A program made the translations under genes and the position numbers. Below, in pieces: positions 1 to 4,868 of a DNA stretch of 5,169 bases; the stretch's first letter is position 1, and each line of letters begins with the position of its first letter. This stretch comes from Aestuariivirga sp. (GTDB taxonomy: Bacteria > Pseudomonadota > Alphaproteobacteria > Rhizobiales > Aestuariivirgaceae): NCBI GenBank assembly GCA_020252385.1, contig JADCDC010000219.1:1-5169 (forward strand), read 5' to 3'. Under the pieces are notes generated by a model. It worked only from the letters and a program-made list of their open reading frames with translations. It did not search any database and was not told the DNA's origin.

Positions 1-7
1 CGGGAGA

Positions 8-38
8 CTGGGCCGGGCGCACGACCTGTCCGGCCCAG
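8..38 (+). other. GC-rich hairpin, function unknown
   Basis: Bases 8-16 (CTGGGCCGG) and 30-38 (CCGGCCCAG) are perfectly complementary over 9 bp around a 13-nt loop. No T-run follows, so it is not a classic intrinsic terminator by itself. It sits 2 nt before a second hairpin that does look like a terminator. It may be part of the 3' untranslated end of a transcript coming from the left of the window. All three forward frames are open here, as expected for GC-rich DNA, so the tail of a coding region cannot be fully excluded. Confidence 0.4.
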
Positions 39-40
39 CC

Positions 41-71
41 AGGCCGCGCTTCCGAAGGGGGCGCGGCCTTT
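41..71 (+). terminator. Likely intrinsic terminator of the gene upstream of the window
   Basis: Bases 41-49 (AGGCCGCGC) pair perfectly with 61-69 (GCGCGGCCT). The stem can extend inward through 50-53 with 57-60, using two G-U pairs, to a GAA loop at 54-56. Only a short T-run (69-71) follows, so termination strength is uncertain. Its position before the rpoZ promoter fits the end of a co-directional upstream transcript. In related alphaproteobacteria that gene is often near smpB, but it is not visible here. Confidence 0.5.
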
Positions 72-121
72 GCCATGCGCCGGCCGGCTCTGGCCCGCCT
101 CCCGCGAAGTCAGGCCCGGGC

Positions 122-150
122 TTGATTTGGCCATGAAATCCGCCTAAGAG
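122..150 (+). promoter_or_regulatory. Candidate housekeeping promoter for rpoZ
   Basis: A TTGATT -35-like hexamer (122-127) and a TAAGAG -10-like hexamer (145-150) are separated by 17 nt, the usual spacing for sigma-70 family promoters. The predicted transcription start near 157 would give a leader of about 35 nt, which carries the AGGAG at 175-179. Both hexamers are imperfect, so this is a pattern match only. Confidence 0.45.
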
Positions 151-191
151 CGCGTCAAATCCCGTCAATCCCACAGGAGTGCACGAGCCCC

Positions 192-605
192 ATGGCGCGC
201 GTCACAGTTGAAGACTGCATCGACAAGCTTCCCAACCGCTTTGAGCTGGTGCTGCTGGCCGCCCACCGCGCCCGCACCATCTCCCAGGGAGCGCCCATCA
301 CGGTGGAGCGCGACAATGACAAGAACCCCGTGGTTGCGCTGCGCGAGATCGCCGACGAATCGATCGTGCCCGAGGACCTGCGCGAGGAATACATCCACTC
401 CATGCAGAAGCATGTGGAAGTGGACGAGCCGGAGGCCACGGAAGTGCCGCTCATCCAGCAGTCGGGCGACATGACCATCGTCAACGACGCCCAGGGCGAG
501 GAAGACCAGCCCGAGATGGAGCGCATGACCGAAGAGGACCTGCTCCGCGGCCTCGAGGGCATGCCCCCCGCCGAAAGCCCCGGCAGCCAGCGGAACGGCT
601 ACTGA
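192..605 (+). CDS. rpoZ: DNA-directed RNA polymerase omega subunit
   Basis: Encodes a 137-residue omega subunit, a small protein that binds the beta' subunit and helps RNA polymerase assemble; in E. coli it also forms part of a ppGpp site. The N-terminus MARVTVEDC, followed by a segment with NRFELVLLAAHRAR (residues 16-29) and the PVVALREIA helix (residues 46-54), is the family signature. The start is supported by this conserved N-terminus and by AGGAG at 175-179, although the 12-nt spacing is long. It is longer than E. coli omega (about 90 residues). The extra part, from about residue 74, is rich in Glu and Asp and probably disordered, which is common in alphaproteobacterial omegas. The gene is flanked by its own likely promoter and a strong terminator, so it looks monocistronic although rsh follows directly. 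Confidence 0.96.
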   Translation: MARVTVEDCIDKLPNRFELVLLAAHRARTISQGAPITVERDNDKNPVVALREIADESIVPEDLREEYIHSMQKHVEVDEPEATEVPLIQQSGDMTIVNDAQGEEDQPEMERMTEEDLLRGLEGMPPAESPGSQRNGY

Positions 606-626
606 GCTCTTTCTGATCGATCTTCC

Positions 627-660
627 GAGGCCGGACCGAAAGTCCGGCCTCTTTTCATTT
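627..660 (+). terminator. Strong intrinsic terminator after rpoZ
   Basis: Bases 627-636 (GAGGCCGGAC) and 642-651 (GTCCGGCCTC) form a perfect 10-bp stem around a CGAAA loop, followed by TTTT at 652-655 and TTT at 658-660. This is a textbook Rho-independent terminator, 21 nt after the rpoZ stop codon. It should separate rpoZ from rsh transcription and implies that rsh has its own promoter. The T-rich tail overlaps an inverted copy of the repeat seen before rsh. Confidence 0.9.
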
Positions 661-743
661 GGCGGCACCGACCCGCCGCGCCCGAATTCGCCAAGTGATA
701 CTCGCCATTTGATTTTTCCGCGCTAAGATCATCGCCAAATGAT
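654..743. repeat. Cluster of 12-bp boxes (TCGCCAAATGAT-like) before rsh
   Basis: Three direct copies of one 12-bp box lie at 688-699 (TCGCCAAGTGAT), 702-713 (TCGCCATTTGAT) and 732-743 (TCGCCAAATGAT). An inverted copy at 654-665 matches the last box at 10 of 12 positions. All direct copies share TCGCCA and TGAT; only the central bases vary. Start-to-start spacings are 14 and 30 bp. The last copy covers the rsh start codon and the second overlaps the expected -35 region. Such clustering is unlikely by chance in about 90 bp and suggests protein-binding sites or a local duplication. No known regulator is recognised from the motif. Confidence 0.55.
724..729 (+). promoter_or_regulatory. Candidate -10 element for rsh, possibly a leaderless start
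   Basis: TAAGAT at 724-729 resembles a -10 hexamer and would place the transcription start at about 736-739, on or next to the rsh ATG at 739. No good -35 is present at normal spacing (CTCGCC at 701-706 for a 17-nt spacer), so an activator may be needed; the 12-bp boxes are in a suitable place. No Shine-Dalgarno precedes the ATG, which agrees with a leaderless mRNA, a form known to be common in alphaproteobacteria such as Caulobacter. This is inference from position only. Confidence 0.35.
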
Positions 744-2910
744 GCGTCAGTACGAGCTTGTCGAGCGGGTCACGAAATATGACCCGGACGCGGACGAGGA
801 CCTCCTCAACCGCGCCTATGTCTATGCCATGAAGGCGCATGGCAACCAGCGGCGGGCCTCGGGGGAGGCCTATTTCAACCATCCGCTCGAGGTCGCCGCC
901 ATCCTGACCGAGATGAAGCTCGACTCGGCCACCATCGCCGCCGCCCTGCTGCATGACACGGTCGAGGACACCGCCGCCACTCACCAGGAGATCGAGGAGA
1001 AGTTCGGCCCGGACATCGCGGCCCTCGTCGATGGCCTGACCAAGATCGCCAAGCTCGACCTCGTCACCAAGGAGGCGGCCCAGGCTGAAAACCTGCGGAA
1101 GCTGCTCCTCGCCATGTCGCGTGACGTGCGCGTGCTGCTCGTCAAGCTCGCCGACCGGCTGCACAACATGCGCACCCTTGAGTATGTGAAGCCCGAGAAG
1201 CGCGTGCGCATCGCCCAGGAGACGATGGACATCTATGCGCCGCTCGCCGGCCGCATGGGCATGCAGGCGGTCCGGGACGAGCTCGAGGACATCGCCTTCA
1301 AGGTGCTGAACCCCGATGCCAACAAGATCATCCTCGCACGGCTCGAAAAGCTCCACGCCGAGTCGGGCGGCATCCTGAAGTCGATCGAGCAGGAACTGAC
1401 CCAGAAGCTCGCCGAGAACGGCATCAAGGCGGAGGTGCACGGGCGGGAGAAGCGGCCCTATTCGATCTTCCGCAAGATGGAGCGCAAGCTCCTGTCCTTG
1501 GGCCAGCTGTCCGACATCTTCGGCTTCCGGGTGATCGTCGGCACGGTCGACCAGTGCTACCGGGCGCTGGGCATCGTCCACCGCACCTACCGCGCGGTGC
1601 CCGGCCGCTTCAAGGACTACATCTCGACGCCGAAGCAGAATGACTACCGCTCGATCCACACCACCGTCATCGGCCCCCATCACATGCGCGTCGAGATGCA
1701 GATCAGGACGCGGCTGATGCACGAGATCGCCGAGCGCGGTGTGGCCGCGCACGCGATCTACAAGGACGCGCCCGACGCCAAGGAGGCGCTCGACGGTTTC
1801 AAGTCGCCCGCCGCGGAATCCAACGCCTACCGCTGGCTCCGCCACCTGGTCGAGATGCTGCAGGAGGGCGAGTCCCCGCGCGAGTTCCTGGAGCACACCA
1901 AGCTCGAGCTGTTCCATGACCAGGTGTTCTGCTTCACGCCCAAGGGCAAGCTCATCGCACTTCCCAAGGGGGCCACACCCATCGACTTCGCCTATGCGGT
2001 GCACACCTCGGTGGGCGACAGCTGTGTGGGCGCCAAGGTCAACGGCAGCCACGCGCCGCTCGTCACGGAACTCCAGAACGGCGACGAGGTGGAGATCATC
2101 CGCTCGGATGCGCAGACCCCGCCCGCCGCCTGGGAGGGCCTCGCCGTCACCGGCAAGGCGCGCGCCGCCATCCGCCGCGCCACCAGGGCGGCGGCCAGAA
2201 AGCAGTTCGCAGGTCTTGGCCGCGAGATCGTGGAGAAGATGCTGGCCAAGCTCGGCAAGTCCTATGCCGAGAAGGAGGTGGCCGCCGCCATGCCGCGGCT
2301 CGGCCACAAGAACATCGACGATGCGCTGGCCGCCGTCGGCCGCGGCGAGCTCTCGGCGATCGACGTCATGAAGGCCATGGGCCTGACCATCGACGACACC
2401 AAGCTGAAGGAACTCCGCCGCAAGGCGCCGGCGCGCAAGGCGGATGCGGAGGAGCTTTCGGTTCCGGTGCGCGGCGTGTCGCGCACCGTGGCGCTGAAGA
2501 TCGCGCCCGAGACGGGGGCGGTCCCCGGCGAGCGCATCGTCGGCATCCTCATGCCGGGCGAGGGCATCACCATCTATCCGATCTTCGCCAAGGCGCTGGA
2601 GCAGTTCGACAACCAGCCCGAACGCTGGGTCGACCTCGCCTGGGACACGGGTGCGGAGGAGCAGCGCTTCCCGGCCCGCATCAAGGTCTCGATCCTCAAC
2701 GAGGTGGGCTCGCTCGCCCAGGTCACCCAGGCGATCAGCGACCTCTCGGGCAACATCGATGCGCTGCAGATGGTGGCGCGCGAGGGCGCGCGCGACTTCT
2801 TCGACCTCGACATCACGCTCGAGGTGCATGACCTGAAGCACCTGAACGAGATCATGGCGTCCTTGCGCGGCAAGACCGCCGTCAGCGACGTCAGCCGCAC
2901 AACGGGATAA
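739..2910 (+). CDS. rsh: Bifunctional (p)ppGpp synthetase/hydrolase, RelA/SpoT homologue
   Basis: A 723-residue long-form Rsh that makes (p)ppGpp from GTP/GDP and ATP and also degrades it, driving the stringent response; cytoplasmic and ribosome-associated. Domains in order: HD hydrolase (about 20-180), synthetase (about 230-345), TGS (about 393-455), helical region (about 460-560), degenerate zinc-finger-like region (about 572-620) and ACT (about 646-715). The hydrolase keeps H48, H72-D73 and E76-D77 of HDTVED, and the ADRLHNMRT motif at 138-146, so hydrolysis should be active. The synthetase keeps D259 and E319 of VEMQIRT. R290-F-K-D293 is the RXKD form typical of bifunctional enzymes, not the EXDD form of RelA-only synthetases. 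The zinc-ligand cysteines are absent, as in other alphaproteobacterial Rsh as I recall them. ATG 742 is an alternative start one codon downstream. Often annotated relA or spoT. Confidence 0.96.
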   Translation: MMRQYELVERVTKYDPDADEDLLNRAYVYAMKAHGNQRRASGEAYFNHPLEVAAILTEMKLDSATIAAALLHDTVEDTAATHQEIEEKFGPDIAALVDGLTKIAKLDLVTKEAAQAENLRKLLLAMSRDVRVLLVKLADRLHNMRTLEYVKPEKRVRIAQETMDIYAPLAGRMGMQAVRDELEDIAFKVLNPDANKIILARLEKLHAESGGILKSIEQELTQKLAENGIKAEVHGREKRPYSIFRKMERKLLSLGQLSDIFGFRVIVGTVDQCYRALGIVHRTYRAVPGRFKDYISTPKQNDYRSIHTTVIGPHHMRVEMQIRTRLMHEIAERGVAAHAIYKDAPDAKEALDGFKSPAAESNAYRWLRHLVEMLQEGESPREFLEHTKLELFHDQVFCFTPKGKLIALPKGATPIDFAYAVHTSVGDSCVGAKVNGSHAPLVTELQNGDEVEIIRSDAQTPPAAWEGLAVTGKARAAIRRATRAAARKQFAGLGREIVEKMLAKLGKSYAEKEVAAAMPRLGHKNIDDALAAVGRGELSAIDVMKAMGLTIDDTKLKELRRKAPARKADAEELSVPVRGVSRTVALKIAPETGAVPGERIVGILMPGEGITIYPIFAKALEQFDNQPERWVDLAWDTGAEEQRFPARIKVSILNEVGSLAQVTQAISDLSGNIDALQMVAREGARDFFDLDITLEVHDLKHLNEIMASLRGKTAVSDVSRTTG

Positions 2911-2915
2911 TCCGA

Positions 2916-3500
2916 ATGACACGAGACGAGGTTCTGGACGAGTTCCGCGCCGCGGGCGCCCTGCTGGAGGGGCATTTCATCCTCTCCTCGGGGCTCCATT
3001 CCAGCCGCTACCTGCAATGCGCCCGCGTGCTGATGGACCCGAAGCGCGCCGCAAGGCTTTGCGCCGCGCTGGCGGAGCAGGTGAGGGCGCTGGCACCGGG
3101 GCAGATCGACCTCGTGGCCTCGCCCGCCATGGGCGGCGTCGTGGTGGGCTATGAGATGGGCCGCCAGCTCGGCGTGCCGGCGATCTTCTTCGAGCGGGTG
3201 GACGGCAAGCTGGCATTGCGGCGCGGTTTCGACATCCCCCGGGGTGCCCGCGTCGTGATGGTCGAGGACATCGTCACCACGGGTCTCTCCTCGCGCGAAT
3301 GCATCGCCGGAATCGCCGAGGAGGGGGGCGTCACCGTCGGTGCGGCCTGCCTCATCGACCGGTCCGGCGGCAAGGCGGACATCGGCGTGCCACTCGCCGC
3401 GCTGACCAGGCTCGACATTCCCACCTACCCGGCGGACGGCCTGCCGCCGGAACTCGCCGCCATTCCCGCCGTCAAGCCCGGCAGCCGGGGGTTCAAGTGA
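2916..3500 (+). CDS. pyrE: Orotate phosphoribosyltransferase
   Basis: A 194-residue cytoplasmic enzyme that joins orotate and PRPP to give orotidine 5'-monophosphate, the fifth step of UMP synthesis. Visible motifs are the substrate-binding GHFILSSGLHSSRYLQC region (19-35), the SPAMGGVVVGYE segment (69-80), the flexible catalytic loop with FERVDGKLALRRGF (92-105), the PRPP-binding VVMVEDIVTTGLSS (113-126, acidic pair E117-D118) and D148-R149. The conserved GHF..SSGLHS..YLQ form suggests the subgroup found in alphaproteobacteria and thermophiles rather than the E. coli type. Length is normal. It starts 5 nt after the rsh stop codon with only a weak GGGA-like Shine-Dalgarno inside the rsh 3' end, so it is probably co-transcribed and partly coupled to rsh. 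Its stop overlaps the acpS start. Confidence 0.95.
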   Translation: MTRDEVLDEFRAAGALLEGHFILSSGLHSSRYLQCARVLMDPKRAARLCAALAEQVRALAPGQIDLVASPAMGGVVVGYEMGRQLGVPAIFFERVDGKLALRRGFDIPRGARVVMVEDIVTTGLSSRECIAGIAEEGGVTVGAACLIDRSGGKADIGVPLAALTRLDIPTYPADGLPPELAAIPAVKPGSRGFK

Positions 3501-3895
3501 TCATCGGCATCGGCAATGACGTGATTGACATCCGCCGCATCGAGAAGACGCTGGAAAAGCACGGCCAGCGCTTCATCAAGCGCCTGTTCACCGAAACCGA
3601 GGTCCGGAAGTCGGAGCGACGCGCCCAGCGCGCCGCCTCCTACGCCAAGCGCTTCGCCGCGAAGGAGGCCTGCTCCAAGGCGCTCGGCACCGGCTTCCGG
3701 GCGGGGGTGTTCTGGAAGGACATGGGGGTGGTCAATGAGCCTTCCGGCAAGCCCACCATGGTGTTGACCGGCGGGGCGAGGGCGCAACTGGACAAGATCG
3801 TCCCCCCCGGCCACGCGGTGCGCATCCACCTGACGATCACCGACGATTTCCCCTATGCTCACGCCTTCGTGATGATCGAGGCCGTCCCCGCCTGA
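3497..3895 (+). CDS. acpS: Holo-[acyl-carrier-protein] synthase
   Basis: A 132-residue enzyme that transfers 4'-phosphopantetheine from coenzyme A to a serine of acyl carrier protein, activating it for fatty acid synthesis. The start is the GTG at 3497, chosen because it gives the family N-terminus (M/V)IIGIGNDVIDIRRIE. The frame stays open upstream as far as about 3299, but that stretch lies inside pyrE and is not AcpS-like. Motifs: D8, the first magnesium ligand, and RFAAKEACSKALGTG (52-66), containing E57, the second ligand, with K61 nearby. The C-terminal HLTITDDFPYAHAFVMIEA segment (111-129) matches the last strands of the fold. GTGA overlaps the pyrE stop by 4 nt, a classic arrangement for translational coupling. 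No clear terminator follows. Confidence 0.95.
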   Translation: MIIGIGNDVIDIRRIEKTLEKHGQRFIKRLFTETEVRKSERRAQRAASYAKRFAAKEACSKALGTGFRAGVFWKDMGVVNEPSGKPTMVLTGGARAQLDKIVPPGHAVRIHLTITDDFPYAHAFVMIEAVPA

Positions 3896-3974
3896 GGGAA
3901 GGACTGGCATTCCGCCCGGACCGGACCAATGTGTGCTCAATTGGCAACAGTGAACCGGCTTGACGGCGGTCGCG

Positions 3975-4003
3975 TTGCATCCATGACACGCAGGGTCTAT
4001 ACG
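3975..4003 (+). promoter_or_regulatory. Candidate promoter for lepB
   Basis: TTGCAT at 3975-3980 and TATACG at 3998-4003 are 17 nt apart, or 16 nt if CTATAC at 3997-4002 is taken as the -10. The latter resembles the CTATAT-like -10 common in alphaproteobacteria. Transcription would start near 4010, giving a leader of about 34 nt that contains AGGA at 4031-4034. A TTGACG at 3960-3965 is a better -35 hexamer, but its 17-nt partner (ATGACA, 3983-3988) is poor. The 148-bp acpS-lepB gap is large compared with the other spacings in this run, which supports an internal promoter. Confidence 0.4.
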
Positions 4004-4030
4004 CCGGGCATGAGGCCCAAGTAATCGCGC

Positions 4031-4046
4031 AGGATGCAGAAACTTG
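4031..4046 (+). promoter_or_regulatory. Shine-Dalgarno supporting the TTG start of lepB
   Basis: AGGA at 4031-4034 lies 9 nt before TTG at 4044-4046. The in-frame ATG codons at 4071 and 4074 have only a poor purine stretch (AAGAAAG) upstream. This favours TTG as the main start, but it is a weak argument because the family is variable at its N-terminus. Confidence 0.5.
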
Positions 4047-4865
4047 GCGAAAACGCACAAGAAAGACCACATGATGGCAGCGGCACAGGACACGCGGCGC
4101 AAGTCTGAGGACGGGCTCTGGGAGACGGTCAAGGTCATCATCCAGGCGCTGCTGATCGCCTTCGTGGTCAGGACCTTCTTCTACCAGCCCTTCAACATCC
4201 CTTCGGCCTCGATGTACCCGACGCTGAAGGTGGGCGACTATCTGTTCGTCTCCAAGCTGTCCTATGGCTATGGCCGCTATTCCTTCGACTTCTCGCTCGG
4301 CATGTTCGGCAAGGAGATCATCGACTGCTGCCCGATCGACTTCCCCGGACGCGTCGTCCTGGCGGAGGACCCGAAGCGCGGCGACGTCGCGGTGTTCAAG
4401 CTGCCCTCCGATACCAGGATCGACTACATCAAGCGGGTGATCGGCCTGCCGGGTGACCGCATCCAGATGCGCGACGGCGTGCTCTTCATCAACGGCGAGG
4501 CGGTGAAGAAGGAGCGGGTCGAGGATTACACCGATCCCTCCGAGCCCGGCCTCGGAACGCCCGTGCCGCAGTATGTGGAAACGCTTCCGAACGGCGTCAG
4601 CTACCGCGTGCTCGATACCGACGCGATGGGCGATGCCGACGACACCGAGGAATATGTGGTGCCGCCGGGGCACTACTTCATGATGGGCGACAACCGCGAC
4701 AATTCCCAGGATTCGCGCTATCCGCGGGTGGGCAACGTGCCGATCGAGAATTTCGTCGGCCGCGCCGACATCATCTTCTTCTCGGTGTCGCCGGACGCCA
4801 GCCTGCTCGAGGTGTGGGGCTGGCCCTTCGCCATCCGCTGGAACCGCTTCTTCAACCTGATCTGA
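4044..4865 (+). CDS. lepB: Signal peptidase I
   Basis: A 273-residue inner-membrane serine protease that removes signal peptides from exported proteins on the periplasmic face. A basic N-terminus is followed by one membrane segment (about 29-47), then the catalytic domain. Box B NIPSASMYPTLKVGDYLFVSK (51-71) holds the nucleophile S56; RGDVAVFK (112-119) and DYIKRVIGLPGD (127-138) hold the general base K130; GDNRDNSQDSR (215-225) is box E. All catalytic features are present. It lacks the second N-terminal membrane segment of E. coli LepB, as usual in alphaproteobacteria. The segment GKEIIDCCPIDFPGR (89-103) has two adjacent cysteines that would be periplasmic. The TTG start is supported by AGGA at 4031-4034; starts at ATG 4071 or 4074 would also leave the anchor intact. 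It is 148 nt after acpS and 3 nt before rnc. Confidence 0.95.
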   Translation: MAKTHKKDHMMAAAQDTRRKSEDGLWETVKVIIQALLIAFVVRTFFYQPFNIPSASMYPTLKVGDYLFVSKLSYGYGRYSFDFSLGMFGKEIIDCCPIDFPGRVVLAEDPKRGDVAVFKLPSDTRIDYIKRVIGLPGDRIQMRDGVLFINGEAVKKERVEDYTDPSEPGLGTPVPQYVETLPNGVSYRVLDTDAMGDADDTEEYVVPPGHYFMMGDNRDNSQDSRYPRVGNVPIENFVGRADIIFFSVSPDASLLEVWGWPFAIRWNRFFNLI

Positions 4866-4868
4866 CCC

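Noticed and set aside
79..88. 10-bp palindrome GCCGGCCGGC before rpoZ
   Set aside because: Short GC palindromes are common in DNA of this composition, and it has no partner site or clear position relative to the promoter.
1..147. Open forward frame from the left edge as the end of an upstream gene
   Set aside because: All three frames are open in this GC-rich stretch, the translation is not family-like, and hairpins fill the first half.
1739..2371. 210-codon plus-strand open frame inside rsh
   Set aside because: It is rich in Arg, Ser and Pro, lies in an alternative frame of rsh and shows no domain.
655..2922. Very long open frame (755 codons) on the minus strand, antisense to rsh
   Set aside because: Its product is repetitive in Leu, Asp, Gly, His and Arg with no recognisable domain, as expected for the reverse complement of a GC-rich gene with strong codon bias. 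The plus strand encodes a clear Rsh over the same span.
3299..3496. Upstream extension of acpS inside pyrE
   Set aside because: The encoded residues are Arg- and His-rich shadow sequence of pyrE. AcpS homology begins exactly at GTG 3497.
3908..3944. Possible terminator after acpS
   Set aside because: Only short stems (for example TCCG/CGGA at 3911-3925 and CCAAT/ATTGG at 3926-3944) are present, with no T-run, so read-through into lepB is likely.
3929..4024. 31-codon small open frame in the acpS-lepB gap (starts MCAQLATVN)
   Set aside because: It spans the candidate lepB promoter, has only a GGA about 3 nt upstream as a ribosome site, and resembles no known leader peptide. It would need conservation evidence.
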